Source: Tritonibacter scottomollicae (lineage in GTDB: Bacteria; Pseudomonadota; Alphaproteobacteria; Rhodobacterales; Rhodobacteraceae). Taken from it: DNA of 64,000 bases. A program made the position numbers and the translations under genes. Shown piece after piece: positions 1 through 9,120 of the stretch (position 1 is its first letter; each line of letters starts with the position of its first letter). The notes beneath the pieces were generated by a model that did not search any database, was not told the DNA's origin, and was given only the letters and a program-made list of their open reading frames with translations. The stretch lies in the NCBI RefSeq assembly GCF_003003215.1, contig NZ_PVUF01000010.1, positions 105,700-169,699 on the forward strand, given 5' to 3'.

Positions 1-779
1 ATCAGGGGTTGGCAGTCAATTCCGTTGCCGCAAACGGGATCGCCGAAGATCCGGCAGATACCCTGCGGCTGGCGCCTGAGACCATTGCCCTCACTGAGGA
101 TGACCAGCCGATCCCGGCACTGACCCAGGCGGCCGAGGATGAGGCCGCGCTCGAGGCGGAATATGCCGCAGAAGACGCGCAGGCGCCTGTCGCCGAGGAT
201 GAACTGCAAAGCGCAGAGATCGAAGATGTTTCGCCGCTGGAGCAGCGCAATAATGATATCGACGCACTGGTGGCGTCCCTGACGGACGGGGCGGTGCCGT
301 TGGAAGACCTGCGCGAAACCTCCGCATCCATCGTGCAACCGGATCCGCTGGATACCGCAGACGTTGCGATCGCCCGTGTGCCTGCAGCGATCCGCAATGC
401 CCCAGGTGTACGCGAAACACCGCGGCCGCAGGTTCGTCCGGCGCGATTTGCCCCGGCGCCCGCCGCAAGAGAGAGCGCCGCACAGCCAGAGCAGCGGACC
501 GTTGATATTGACCCCAAGAGCCTGGCAGTTGGCACGCGGCTGGCACAGCTGGGCGCCTTTGAAAGTGCCGAGGTGGCCCGCAGCGAGTGGACCCGGATCA
601 GCGCCAACTTTGGTGAATTTTTTGACGACAAGGCGCGCGTGGTACAGCGCGCCGAAAGCGGTGGGCGGATCTTCTATCGCCTGCGCGCGCACGGGTTTGA
701 GGACCTGTCGGACGCGCGTCGCTTCTGCTCGGCCCTGGTCGCGGGCAATGCCGATTGCATCCCTGTGACAATGCGCTGA
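1..779 (+). CDS. SPOR-domain protein, 5' end outside window
   Basis: The reading frame is open from the first bases, so the N-terminus lies upstream. About 258 residues are visible. The first 150 or so are acidic, Ala/Glu/Asp-rich and probably disordered. The last 75 residues form a SPOR-like domain, beginning with LAQLGAFESAEVARSEW and continuing through a basic segment to a final Cys-containing strand. SPOR domains bind denuded glycan strands of peptidoglycan and usually sit on the periplasmic side of a membrane anchor; here the anchor would be in the missing part. The gene ends 4 bases before nagZ, so the two are probably co-transcribed, which fits a shared link to peptidoglycan. Assignment rests on the C-terminal pattern only. 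Confidence 0.75.
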   Translation, partial: QGLAVNSVAANGIAEDPADTLRLAPETIALTEDDQPIPALTQAAEDEAALEAEYAAEDAQAPVAEDELQSAEIEDVSPLEQRNNDIDALVASLTDGAVPLEDLRETSASIVQPDPLDTADVAIARVPAAIRNAPGVRETPRPQVRPARFAPAPAARESAAQPEQRTVDIDPKSLAVGTRLAQLGAFESAEVARSEWTRISANFGEFFDDKARVVQRAESGGRIFYRLRAHGFEDLSDARRFCSALVAGNADCIPVTMR

Positions 780-783
780 GCCG

Positions 784-1824
784 ATGCGGTTCGGGGCCAC
801 CATTCTGGACGCCGAAGGCCATCGCCTGACGTCGGATGAAAAGGCGCTGTTCCGCGAGGCGGCGCCTTTTGGCTTTATCCTCTTTGCCCGCAATATCGAC
901 AGCGCCGACCAGGTCCGCGCGCTTTGTGATGATTTCCGCGAGGCGGCGGGGCATGAGTGTCTGATCACCATCGATCAGGAAGGCGGTCGGGTGCAGCGGC
1001 TGCGCGCGCCGCTTGCACGCGAGTGGCGTCCGGCGCTGGATCACGTGCAGGCGGCCACCGACCCGGTGCGGGCGATGTATCTGCGGGCACGGCTGATCGC
1101 GGCGGAGCTGCATGCGCTTGGCATCGACAGCAATTGCGCGCCGCTCGCGGATATCGCCAGCGCTGACACGCATCCCTTCCTGCGCAACCGCTGTTACGGA
1201 ACGGATGCCGCCAGCGTGGCCGCGATTGCCCGCGCCTGTGCGGCGGGGCATCTGGATGGCGGCGTCGTGCCGGTGATGAAGCATATCCCTGGTCACGGCC
1301 GCTCCAGCATGGACAGTCACCACGACCTGCCACATGTGACTGCCCCGGCGGAGGTGCTGCGGGCCGAGGATTTTGCCGCCTTCACGCCGCTGAAGGATCT
1401 GCCGATGGCGATGACCGCGCATCTGGTCTACGACGCTTTTGATCCGCGTCCTGCGACCCTGTCGCCGGTGATGATGCGGGTGATCCGGCAGGAGCTGGGC
1501 TATGACGGTCTGGTGATGACCGATGATATATCGATGAAGGCCTTGTGGGCGCCTGAGCTGTCCGGCTTGCAGCCAGACGATCCAGATATGGCGGCTGGGG
1601 CAATTGCGAGGGCATCCCTCGATGCGGGCTGCGATGTGGCGCTGTTTTGCAACTCCTCGCTGGTGGCTCGCGCTGCCGTTGTTGAGGCTGCCGGCTGCAT
1701 GACGGATGCCGCCCAACGGCGCGCCGAGGCGGCACTTGCCTGCCGTCAAACCCCTGCTGCGCTTGACACGGATGCGGCTGAAGCGGAACTATCTGCCCTC
1801 ATGGGCGGACAGGTATATGGCTGA
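784..1824 (+). CDS. nagZ: beta-N-acetylhexosaminidase NagZ
   Basis: A 346-residue glycoside hydrolase family 3 enzyme. It removes GlcNAc from GlcNAc-anhydroMurNAc muropeptides in the cytoplasm during peptidoglycan recycling. Visible hallmarks are ITIDQEGGRVQRL near residue 61, the family signature KHIPGHG (166-172) followed by DSHH (177-180, the general acid/base loop), and VMTDDISMKAL, where Asp247 or Asp248 is the expected nucleophile. Length matches the usual 330-350. The start lies 4 bases after the SPOR gene. The last 8 bases overlap scpA, so translational coupling is likely. AnmK, another recycling enzyme, is encoded about 18 kb downstream. Confidence 0.95.
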   Translation: MRFGATILDAEGHRLTSDEKALFREAAPFGFILFARNIDSADQVRALCDDFREAAGHECLITIDQEGGRVQRLRAPLAREWRPALDHVQAATDPVRAMYLRARLIAAELHALGIDSNCAPLADIASADTHPFLRNRCYGTDAASVAAIARACAAGHLDGGVVPVMKHIPGHGRSSMDSHHDLPHVTAPAEVLRAEDFAAFTPLKDLPMAMTAHLVYDAFDPRPATLSPVMMRVIRQELGYDGLVMTDDISMKALWAPELSGLQPDDPDMAAGAIARASLDAGCDVALFCNSSLVARAAVVEAAGCMTDAAQRRAEAALACRQTPAALDTDAAEAELSALMGGQVYG

Positions 1825-2617
1825 CGAAGACTCGTTATTCCCGGATGAGACGCAGATTTCGGTCGAGGAACGCCTCGAAGCCGAGGCGCTGATCGTTGAT
1901 GTGCATGGCTTTGAAGGGCCGCTGGATCTGCTGCTGACGTTGTCGCGCACCCAGAAGGTCGATCTGCGCCAGATCTCTGTCTACGAACTCGCGCGCCAGT
2001 ACCTGACCTTCGTGGAAAAGGCCAAGGAGCTGCGCATCGAGCTAGCCGCCGATTATCTGGTGATGGCGGCCTGGCTGGCGTTCCTGAAATCGCGCCTGCT
2101 GCTGCCCCCCGACCCGGAAGAAGAAGGCCCCTCGGGCGAGGAACTGGCGGCGCATCTGGCGTTCCAGCTGGAGCGCCTGCAGGCGATGCGCGACGCCGCC
2201 GCGCGGCTGATGGGGCGCGACCAGCTGGGACGGGATTTCTTTGCCCGCGGGCAGGCCGAGGACGTGCAGCGCATCAAGACGGTGACCTATACCGCGAACC
2301 TTCTGGACCTCATGCAGGGCTATGCGCGCATCCGCACCAAGGATGAATTCCGCCCCTTCGTGATGGACCGCGAGAGTGTTTTCACCATGGAAGAGGCGCT
2401 GGAACGTATGCGCAGCCTGCTGGGGTTTACCGGCAGCTGGACCGATATGCTGAGCTATCTGCCAGACGGCTGGCACAGTGATCCGGTCAAGCGCCGCTCG
2501 GCCACCGCCGCCACATTCGCCGCCTCGCTGCAGCTGGTGAAGGAGGGCAAGATGGAGATCCGCCAGAGCGAGAGCTTCGCCCCGATCCAGCTGCGCAACC
2601 GGCCAGAGGATATATAA
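1817..2617 (+). CDS. scpA: segregation and condensation protein A
   Basis: A 266-residue kleisin subunit of the Smc-ScpAB condensin, which compacts and segregates the chromosome. The N-terminal kleisin signature is clear (FEGPLDLLLTLSRTQKVDL, residues about 32-50), followed by helical VYELARQYLTFVEKA and a C-terminal winged-helix region. An upstream in-frame ATG exists deep inside nagZ, but I chose 1817 because it follows a GGACAGG ribosome-binding-like stretch and gives the usual family length. It overlaps nagZ by 8 bases and scpB by 1 base, the usual rhodobacterial arrangement. Confidence 0.93.
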   Translation: MADEDSLFPDETQISVEERLEAEALIVDVHGFEGPLDLLLTLSRTQKVDLRQISVYELARQYLTFVEKAKELRIELAADYLVMAAWLAFLKSRLLLPPDPEEEGPSGEELAAHLAFQLERLQAMRDAAARLMGRDQLGRDFFARGQAEDVQRIKTVTYTANLLDLMQGYARIRTKDEFRPFVMDRESVFTMEEALERMRSLLGFTGSWTDMLSYLPDGWHSDPVKRRSATAATFAASLQLVKEGKMEIRQSESFAPIQLRNRPEDI

Positions 2618-3297
2618 TGGACGACCAGACCCACAGCCCCAATGAGCCGTCCGCGAAGCAGGACAGTGACAGCCTGTTCGATGCGCCGCCGATGGCAGAG
2701 CAGGAGCGTATGGTGGAGGCGGTGCTCTTTGCCAGCGCGGAGCCGGTGACGGTGCGCGATCTGGTGTCGCGCATGCCGCATGGCTGCAACCCGGGCGAGG
2801 CGCTGGAGTATTTGCGCAAACGCTACGAGGGGCGCGGTGTGCGGGTGGTGCAGGTGGGGGACGCCTGGGCGATGCGCACGGCGCCGGATCTCGGCTATCT
2901 GATGCAGAAGGAAACCGTGGAGAGCCGCAAGCTGTCGCGCGCGGCGATCGAGACCCTGGCGATCATCGCCTATCACCAGCCGGTGACCCGGGCCGAGATC
3001 GAAGAAATCCGCGGCGTGTCGGTGTCGCGGGGCACCATCGACCAGCTTCTGGAGATGGAGTGGATCCGTCTGGGGCGGCGCAAGATGACGCCAGGGCGGC
3101 CGGTGACCTTTGTGGTCACGCCGACCTTCCTCGATCACTTTGGTTTGGAGAGCGCGCGCGATCTGCCGGGGCTGAAGGAGCTGCGCGCCGCCGGGCTCTT
3201 GGAGAACCGTCCACCGCCGAGCGCCTTCCCGATCGGTCAGGGCGACAGCGAGGACGAGCGACAGGACGAGGAGCAGCCGGAGCTGTTCGAGGACTGA
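2617..3297 (+). CDS. scpB: segregation and condensation protein B
   Basis: A 226-residue ScpB made of two winged-helix domains, which binds ScpA in the Smc condensin complex. Typical segments are MVEAVLFASAEPVTVRDL, IAYHQPVTRAEIEEIRGVSV and GRRKMTPGRPVTFVVTPTFL. The first 30 residues are polar and probably flexible. The start codon shares one base with the scpA stop (TAATG), so the pair is translationally coupled. The acidic C-terminal tail after residue 210 is variable in this family. Confidence 0.93.
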   Translation: MDDQTHSPNEPSAKQDSDSLFDAPPMAEQERMVEAVLFASAEPVTVRDLVSRMPHGCNPGEALEYLRKRYEGRGVRVVQVGDAWAMRTAPDLGYLMQKETVESRKLSRAAIETLAIIAYHQPVTRAEIEEIRGVSVSRGTIDQLLEMEWIRLGRRKMTPGRPVTFVVTPTFLDHFGLESARDLPGLKELRAAGLLENRPPPSAFPIGQGDSEDERQDEEQPELFED

Positions 3298-3409
3298 CCC
3301 GGGGCTTGGCGCTCGCTCCTCTTTGCACATGCCAAGAAATCGCCGTACTCAGCACCTATATGTATGGCGAACGCAGCAAACCTACACTCAGACCCCAAGG
3401 GAGGTCCTC

Positions 3410-3664
3410 ATGGGATTTGACCGGATCGCCAATATGGTCCTGCGCCGCCTGATCGGGCGCGCGGTGAACGCGGGCGTCAACGCCGGCATCAATGCAGTTG
3501 GCAAACGGGCCGGTGGCAAGAAGGCGGCACGCCGGGGCCAGGACGAAACGCAGGGCGCGCCGCAAAAGCCGCAGCGCACGCCCGAGGAAGAGGCCGAGCG
3601 CGCCCGTATCCGTGAGGTCAGACAGGCGCGTCGGGCACGTCGTGCGGCGCGGGAGAAGAGCTGA
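3410..3664 (+). CDS. small basic hypothetical protein
   Basis: An 84-residue protein with no assigned function. The first 30 residues are amphipathic and hydrophobic (IANMVLRRLIGRAVNAGVNA). The rest is strongly basic, with a run of Arg/Lys and Glu that probably forms one charged helix (ARIREVRQARRARRAAREKS). The start is chosen because AGGGAGGT lies 7 bases upstream; an earlier in-frame ATG lacks such a site. Its last 47 bases overlap the 3' end of the convergent MFS gene. The composition suggests binding to nucleic acid or to an acidic surface, but that is a guess. Confidence 0.7.
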   Translation: MGFDRIANMVLRRLIGRAVNAGVNAGINAVGKRAGGKKAARRGQDETQGAPQKPQRTPEEEAERARIREVRQARRARRAAREKS

Positions 3665-4814
3665 GCGCGGTGGTGCGCCGCAGGCTCAGTGCCTCGACTG
3701 CTGCGATCATGGTCAGGGTCGCTGAAATCAGAACGCAGCCCAGAATTCCCAGTGTTGCAAAGCCGATGCCGCCCACAAAGGGCGCGGCAAAGACGCTGAG
3801 GTAGGTGGTGGTTGAGTAGATCCCCATGATCGCACCCCGCTGGCGCGGGTCCAGCGCGGTGAGCCGGGCCACCAGCAGGTTCAGGCCGAAATGCTGGAAG
3901 ATCCCCCAGAGCACTGCCAGCGCCAGAAACAGCGGGTAGCTGGCGCCCAGCACGCCCATCGCCACATAGGTCAGGGTGAGTGCGAGAAACACCGGTGTGG
4001 TGGCGCGCGCCATGCCGACGCGGTCAAGGAGCGGGTCCAGCAGCACCGCGCCGCCAAACCCCAGGCCGTAGATCAGCGGCAAGAGCCCGGCCTGACCCGT
4101 GCTGAGGCCAAGATCGATGGTGGCATGGGCGCCGGTATAGGAATAGGTCACATAGAAGCTGAGCATGAGGCCGACCGAGGCGAGGATACCGCGCCCCATG
4201 CCGGGCACCCGGAGCGCGCTGAGCGGCGAGCTGGTCGCACCCCCCGGCGCATCAAGCCGCGCCAGCGGTGCGCTCAGCCCCCAGACCAGAGCGCAAAGCG
4301 CCGCAAGGGCCCCGTAGACCATGCGCCAGCCAAGGAACTCGGCGCTCCATGCAGCGAGGCTGACCCCCAGCACCAGCGAGAGAGTCCATCCGGTGATGAC
4401 CGCGCCGACCACCCGCGCCTCGCGCCCCTTTGGGGCGATCACCGCCGCCATTGTGTAGATCGAGGGCAGGGCCGCCCCACCGGCGATGCCGCAGAGCACC
4501 TGCGCGGCAATCAGCGCGATCAGGCCGGGGGCAAGGGCACTGGCAACAAAGCCAACGGTCAGAACTGCCAGCGCCATCCGCAACAGCCGCCCGCTGCCGA
4601 TGCGATCTCCGATCGGGGCAATCAGCAGCGCCGCTGCCGCCACCCCCAACCCGTAACCGCTGGAGGCCCAAAGCACTTGCGTTGGGCTGGCGGAGAGATC
4701 CGCGCCCACGGTCTGCACCAAGGGGGACAGCAACAGCGCATTGGTGCCCACAATGGCAATGGCGCACATAAGCGTGGCGATGGAGATCCAGAGCGGCGGG
4801 GCAGAAGATGGCAT
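3618..4814 (-). CDS. MFS transporter, DHA1-like exporter
   Basis: A 398-residue major facilitator superfamily protein with about 12 hydrophobic segments across its length. The loop between helices 2 and 3 carries the MFS motif A-like APIGDRIGSGRLLRMA, and helices 4-5 include a motif C-like Gly-rich stretch (VVGAVITGWTLSLVLGVSLA). This places it among drug or metabolite exporters of the DHA1 type; the substrate cannot be read from sequence. It is transcribed divergently from an Lrp/AsnC regulator whose start is 83 bases away, an arrangement common for amino-acid exporters controlled by their neighbour. A role in amino acid or related export is therefore an inference from context. Confidence 0.85.
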   Translation of the reverse strand: MPSSAPPLWISIATLMCAIAIVGTNALLLSPLVQTVGADLSASPTQVLWASSGYGLGVAAAALLIAPIGDRIGSGRLLRMALAVLTVGFVASALAPGLIALIAAQVLCGIAGGAALPSIYTMAAVIAPKGREARVVGAVITGWTLSLVLGVSLAAWSAEFLGWRMVYGALAALCALVWGLSAPLARLDAPGGATSSPLSALRVPGMGRGILASVGLMLSFYVTYSYTGAHATIDLGLSTGQAGLLPLIYGLGFGGAVLLDPLLDRVGMARATTPVFLALTLTYVAMGVLGASYPLFLALAVLWGIFQHFGLNLLVARLTALDPRQRGAIMGIYSTTTYLSVFAAPFVGGIGFATLGILGCVLISATLTMIAAVEALSLRRTTALSSSPAPHDVPDAPV

Positions 4815-4897
4815 GGTCAGGCTTAATCCAGATTGAATTTCATTCGGCAGTTTGGCTTAATTGGCGAAAATCATTCTGTGAAGGTGTTAAAGATCTG
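4815..4897. promoter_or_regulatory. divergent promoter region with paired GGCTTAAT repeats
   Basis: The 83 bases between the MFS exporter and the Lrp/AsnC gene are much richer in A+T than the surroundings. They contain two direct copies of GGCTTAAT, at 4820-4827 and 4854-4861, whose starts are 34 bases apart (slightly over three helical turns). Lrp-family octamers often bind phased AT-rich sites, so this is a reasonable operator candidate. No experimental consensus was available to confirm it. Confidence 0.4.
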
Positions 4898-5425
4898 ATG
4901 GTGGAAAAAACAGAGAGCATTCGGACCTCGGCACGATCCGCACGGGGTATGGACGCGCTGGACCGAAGAATATTAGGCGCGCTGAGCCAAGATGCCACGC
5001 AGTCCTATGCGGCGATCAGCGAACAGGTGGGCCTGTCGGCACCGGCGGTGCATGAACGGGTCAAGCGGCTGCGGGCCTCGGGCGCAATCAAGGCCACCGT
5101 AGCACAAATCGACGGGGCGCAGGTCGGAAAGCCGATTCTCGCCTTTATCCATGTGGATACCATCGGCTGGGGCAAAACGCGCGAGATCATGGCGCTGGAG
5201 CAATTCCCCGAGGTGGAGGAGATCCATTCCACCACTGGTGATACCTGCCTGATCATGAAGGTGCGCGTTGCCAGCCCGCAAGCGCTGGAGGGGCTGTTGT
5301 CAAAGGTCTACGATATCGAGGGGGTGCGCGGCACCAGCACCTATCTGACCCTGTCGACAGTGCTGGAACGCACCGCGCAGGCGGATGTCACGGCGGACCT
5401 AGAAAGCGTCAGTTATCCGCGCTGA
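4898..5425 (+). CDS. Lrp/AsnC family transcriptional regulator
   Basis: A 175-residue feast/famine regulator. The N-terminal winged helix runs from MDALDRRILGALSQDA through SEQVGLSAPAVHERVKRLRA (recognition helix). A C-terminal RAM ligand-binding domain follows (FPEVEEIHSTTGDTCLIMKV is the signature strand-turn). The start chosen has AAGGTG about 10 bases upstream; a start at the internal Met (4949) would give a more standard 158 residues and is possible. The gene is divergent from an MFS exporter, so local regulation of that exporter is likely. Lrp-type proteins generally sense amino acids, but the ligand is not known here. Confidence 0.9.
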   Translation: MVEKTESIRTSARSARGMDALDRRILGALSQDATQSYAAISEQVGLSAPAVHERVKRLRASGAIKATVAQIDGAQVGKPILAFIHVDTIGWGKTREIMALEQFPEVEEIHSTTGDTCLIMKVRVASPQALEGLLSKVYDIEGVRGTSTYLTLSTVLERTAQADVTADLESVSYPR

Positions 5426-5431
5426 GGCGAC

Positions 5432-6511
5432 TCAGGCGGGGCTGCGGAAATGTTTCGACAGCTTCAGCCCCTGGCCCTGATAGTTGGAGGCAATGCCCGC
5501 ACCATAAAGCTGCTCGGGCAGGGAGGCCATCCGTTCATAGACCAGACGGCCCACCACTTGACCGTGTTCGAGCACAAAGGGCGCCTCGTGACAGCGCACT
5601 TCCAGCACCCCGCGCGAGCCCGCGCCACCTGCCTCGGCATGGCCAAAACCGGGATCGAAGAACCCCGCGTAATGCACCCGGAATTCGCCCACCATGGCAA
5701 GGTAGGGCGCCATTTCGGCGGCATATTCGGGCGGGATATGCACCGCCTCGCGGCTGACGAGGATATAAAACGCACCGGGATCGAGGATGATACGGCCCTT
5801 GTCGCTGCGCACCTCCTCCCAGTAGTCGCTGGGATCATAGGCGCCAATCCGGTCCAGATCGATCACGCCGGTGTGCGGCTTGGCGCGGTAGCCCACCAGA
5901 TCGGTGCCCGGCAGGCGCAGATCGACGGAAAAGCCCAAGCCATCCTCGATGACGGCCTCGCCATCGACCAGTGGTGTGTCGGCATGCAGAGCGGCGAGGG
6001 TGTCGTCATCCAGCACTGATTGCCCGTCGCGGAAGCGGATCTGGTTGAGGCGCATACCGGGGCGTGCCAGCACCGAGAAGGACCGCGGACAGATCTCGGC
6101 GTAAAGCGGACCGGTATAGCCCGGGCGGATGCGGTCGAATTCCTCGCCGCCATCGGTAATGGTCCGGGTCAGCAGATCAAGCCGCCCGGTCGAGCTTTTG
6201 GCATTTGCGACGGCGGTGATGTTGGCGGGCAGATCGAGCGATTCCATCAGCGGCACCACGTAGACGCAGCCCTTTTCCAGCACGGCGCCGTCGCTGAGGT
6301 CGATGCGATGCATCTCAAACTCGTCCAGCCGTTCGGACACGGTACGGCCCTGACCGGCGAGGAAGGAGGCACGAACGCGATAGGCGACGGTGCCCAGGCG
6401 CAAATCAAGGCTGGCGGGCTGGATCTGACCCTCGATCAGCGGCGCGTCGAGGGTGATCTCCGCGCGGGCAAGCATGGTCTCGATCGTCTGGCTGGGCAAA
6501 ACACCGGTCAT
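5432..6511 (-). CDS. dcd: 2'-deoxycytidine 5'-triphosphate deaminase, long form
   Basis: A 359-residue member of the dCTP deaminase/dUTPase superfamily, which supplies dUTP (and so dUMP) for thymidylate synthesis. At about 360 residues it is nearly twice the length of the E. coli enzyme. It appears to hold two trimeric dUTPase-fold halves, the form common in alphaproteobacteria. Recognisable stretches are IQPASLDLRLG (31-41), NAKSSTGRLDLLTRTITDGG and RPGYTGPLYAEICPRSFSV in the first half, with a second beta-barrel near EYAAEMAPYLAMVGEFRVHY. Its 3' end faces the Lrp/AsnC gene with a 6-base gap. Whether it also has dUTPase activity cannot be told from sequence. Confidence 0.88.
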   Translation of the reverse strand: MTGVLPSQTIETMLARAEITLDAPLIEGQIQPASLDLRLGTVAYRVRASFLAGQGRTVSERLDEFEMHRIDLSDGAVLEKGCVYVVPLMESLDLPANITAVANAKSSTGRLDLLTRTITDGGEEFDRIRPGYTGPLYAEICPRSFSVLARPGMRLNQIRFRDGQSVLDDDTLAALHADTPLVDGEAVIEDGLGFSVDLRLPGTDLVGYRAKPHTGVIDLDRIGAYDPSDYWEEVRSDKGRIILDPGAFYILVSREAVHIPPEYAAEMAPYLAMVGEFRVHYAGFFDPGFGHAEAGGAGSRGVLEVRCHEAPFVLEHGQVVGRLVYERMASLPEQLYGAGIASNYQGQGLKLSKHFRSPA

Positions 6512-6646
6512 ATCTGCCGTTCCCCCTGATGGCGTCGCTATCCCGCAGGATGCTGACGCAAATTCTGTCGTGCCACAATCGCCTTGTCACTTGAGGCCGA
6601 GAATTTACCTTGGAAAACCAACGACAAAGCAGGCGGCGGATACACA

Positions 6647-6680
6647 AACGCCCGAGCGGTGACCGCTCGGGCGTTTTGTT
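6647..6680 (-). terminator. terminator downstream of tRNA-Pro
   Basis: An almost perfect 14-bp palindrome, AACGCCCGAGCGGT facing ACCGCTCGGGCGTT around a single G, is flanked by T-rich sequence on both sides. It lies immediately 3' of the minus-strand tRNA. It can act on either strand, but no plus-strand gene reads into it (dcd runs away from it). Confidence 0.85.
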
Positions 6681-6681
6681 A

Positions 6682-6758
6682 TGGTCGGGCTAGCAGGACT
6701 CGAACCTGCGACCTTCCGTCCCCCAGACGGACGCGCTACCAGGCTGCGCCATAGCCCG
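6682..6758 (-). tRNA. tRNA-Pro (GGG anticodon)
   Basis: Read on the minus strand this gives a 77-nt cloverleaf with CCA encoded. The acceptor stem is CGGGCTA paired with TAGCCCG, followed by A and CCA. The D-arm contains AGCCTGGTAGCG. The anticodon stem TCCGT/ACGGA encloses the loop CTGGGGG with anticodon GGG. The T-arm contains GGTTCGAGTCC. A strong terminator hairpin follows directly. Confidence 0.97.
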
Positions 6759-6861
6759 TTGTTGGAGCTTTCTACTGCTTTTTGCGGCAGGGGCAAGAGG
6801 CGAATTTGCTTTTTCCGCGCTTTTTCAACGCGCCTCATTTTGCCCTCGCCAGAAAGGCGGA

Positions 6862-9021
6862 TCAGCGCTGCTGTCCAAAGTGGCGCAGATCCTCGATGAT
6901 TTCGCTCAGCACCGCGGATTGCGCGGGTGACTGTGCCGCCACTGAGGACAAACGCTGAAGAACCCCGGCAGGAATGGTCCCTTGCGGCTCATCAGGGACA
7001 TCGACGACTCTCGCCCTCAGGGACGTCTGTTGCGGCTCATCCGCTGCCAGCTCCGGCGTGGTCTGCACTGGATCGCTGTCTTGCGCATCACTGTCGTCAT
7101 TGGACTGTGTGGGCAGGCCCTCATCGGGAGACGCCATATCGCTGGAGGCGGTTTCGATCTCAGCGACGCTTTCACCGATGTCATCGTCGGCGTCTACGTC
7201 CTCTGCGCTGGACGGATCGGTGAATTCCGATGTGTCGGCCACGGCAGAGATCGGCACCTCTTCGACAGGGGCGTCAGATGTGTCCGGCGCCGCCTCCGGG
7301 GTATCTGGCGCATCTTCCGGCATATCCGGGGTCGCTGCAGGGGTGATCTGATCGTCATCAGTTTCGGCAGCAGGGGCAGGAGATTGGTCCGGTGCAGAGG
7401 CCTGATCCTGGCTCGGTATGATCTCTGCCATGGCGGCCATGGCACGTGCGATCTCTCCCGCTGTTCTGGTCGGGTCTGCGGTCTCATCTTCGGCTGGCGA
7501 GGGGACCTCCGGGGCCGGCTCTGTCGCAGGCGGGCTGCTGTTCGGACCCTCGGGTTCGGGATCGCTCTCAAGGGCGGTGGCGGACGTGTCTGCAGGCTCC
7601 GCTGTGGCGGCATCGTCAGCGGCAGCAGACTCCCGGTGCGTTGAAAATCCGCTTGCGTCCTCCATCGGGTCCGGCGCGACAAAGGCATCGGCCTCTGGCG
7701 CCTCGTCTTCGGATGCAGATGGAGATGCGGCCTGCGGGCTTGCCTCCTGAGGGGCTGCGTGCGGGGCCGATGGGCTGGAGATGGGAGCTGTCTGCGGCGC
7801 AGGCGCCTGTGAGGGCTCAGACCCTGAAGGCGCAGGCGACTGCGGGCGCGATGCGTCTTCTACGTCCTCATTCGCCGTGGGGGCGGTGTCCGCGGCGGTT
7901 GAGCTGGCAAAGAAATCCTGTTGCGCAGTTGGTGCAGCATCAGACGCGGCATCGGAGATCTGAGCGGAATTGTGTGAGGGCACAGGCCCTTGCTCAGACA
8001 GATCTCGTGGGCGCTGGGGAGCATCTGGCAGATCAAAGGGCATGTCGATTTGGACATCAGTGTTGCCCTCGGCGCTGCCCTCAGTGTCGCCCTCGAAGTG
8101 GCTTGCAGCATGGTCGGCGCTGCTTTCGGCAGGCGTTTCACTTGCGGTGGCCTCAACCGCAGCTGGCGGCGCGTCGGTCAACGCCACAGGCTCGTCCCCC
8201 GCGTTCGAGGTGGAAGCGGAAATCGGGTGCGTCTCTGCAGGGTGCGCATTTTGCTGGGACATATCAGTGTCCTGCGGGGGCTGAGCATCGGCGGAGCCTT
8301 CTGGGCGCTCCGACGCGGACGGCAGGGCCGTGTCTATCGGCGCTGCACCCACAGCGCGTTCCTGCGGTTCCGCGACCGAGGGTGTCTGGGCCACATCGGG
8401 CTGGGCGGCGGGAGCCGTAGGAGGGGCGGGCGCTGCTGGAGGTGCGGCGGCAGGAGCGGCTGAAGCAGGAGACCCTGCGTTCTCGCCCTCTTGCTGGTTA
8501 TTTAGAGGTTGGCCTTCGAGCTGATCTGCATGTTCCACCGGCGCTGGAGGCTGCGGGGCGCTGAACGGCGGAGGTGTCGGGGGGGCTGACGTGCGCAGAG
8601 GGGGCTCCGGCTCGTCCGGCGGATCTCGATCCACAACCGGGGGACGGGGCGCCTCGGGTTCAGGCGGCTGAACCGCGTCAGGCTCGACCCATTTGCTGAC
8701 AGGTTTGGCCTCCACGGGCGGGGTCTCGTCCTCGGCTTCGTCAGCTTCCAGCGGCTTTGAGAGGCTCTGCACATGCTGAACGCCTTCCTCGCGGACAAGC
8801 GCCTGCGCTTCCTTGATCGACAGCCCTTTTTCATGCAGCAAATGCTGGATGCCGCCCAGCAGGAGCATGTCGGTCGGGCGATAGTAGCGCCGTCCACCAG
8901 CCCGCTTGACCGGTTTGACCTGAGTGAACTTGCTTTCCCAGAACCGCAAGACGTGGGCCTGAATATCCAGCCATTCCGCGACTTCGCTGATGGTGCGAAA
9001 GGCGTCAGGTGACTTGGACAT
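6862..9021 (-). CDS. MerR-family regulator with very long disordered tail
   Basis: A 719-residue protein. Residues 1-85 form a MerR winged-helix DNA-binding domain ([20 protein letters not shown], then [17 protein letters not shown]). The next 550 or so residues are low complexity, rich in Ala, Pro, Asp, Glu, Ser and Thr, strongly acidic and almost certainly disordered. The last 40 residues regain a predicted amphipathic helix ([20 protein letters not shown] to the C-terminus). No effector-binding domain is visible. It lies directly downstream of ihfA, a position seen in Rhodobacterales. Typical MerR proteins have 120-300 residues. Function and target are unknown. Confidence 0.85.
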   Translation of the reverse strand: MSKSPDAFRTISEVAEWLDIQAHVLRFWESKFTQVKPVKRAGGRRYYRPTDMLLLGGIQHLLHEKGLSIKEAQALVREEGVQHVQSLSKPLEADEAEDETPPVEAKPVSKWVEPDAVQPPEPEAPRPPVVDRDPPDEPEPPLRTSAPPTPPPFSAPQPPAPVEHADQLEGQPLNNQQEGENAGSPASAAPAAAPPAAPAPPTAPAAQPDVAQTPSVAEPQERAVGAAPIDTALPSASERPEGSADAQPPQDTDMSQQNAHPAETHPISASTSNAGDEPVALTDAPPAAVEATASETPAESSADHAASHFEGDTEGSAEGNTDVQIDMPFDLPDAPQRPRDLSEQGPVPSHNSAQISDAASDAAPTAQQDFFASSTAADTAPTANEDVEDASRPQSPAPSGSEPSQAPAPQTAPISSPSAPHAAPQEASPQAASPSASEDEAPEADAFVAPDPMEDASGFSTHRESAAADDAATAEPADTSATALESDPEPEGPNSSPPATEPAPEVPSPAEDETADPTRTAGEIARAMAAMAEIIPSQDQASAPDQSPAPAAETDDDQITPAATPDMPEDAPDTPEAAPDTSDAPVEEVPISAVADTSEFTDPSSAEDVDADDDIGESVAEIETASSDMASPDEGLPTQSNDDSDAQDSDPVQTTPELAADEPQQTSLRARVVDVPDEPQGTIPAGVLQRLSSVAAQSPAQSAVLSEIIEDLRHFGQQR

Positions 9022-9120
9022 TGGGGCATCTCTCTTGTATCGGTGGCGCGCTGCGGCGCAACTGGATGAGGCCCTGCGCGCAGAGCCGGTTTGGTAACGG
9101 ACGGGTCAGCCGTCTCGGGG

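Noticed and set aside
6982..8420. Several plus-strand frames opposite the merR tail, including 220- and 324-codon examples.
   Set aside because: They mirror the low-complexity tail on the other strand and have no homology signals. The MerR frame has a clear DNA-binding domain.
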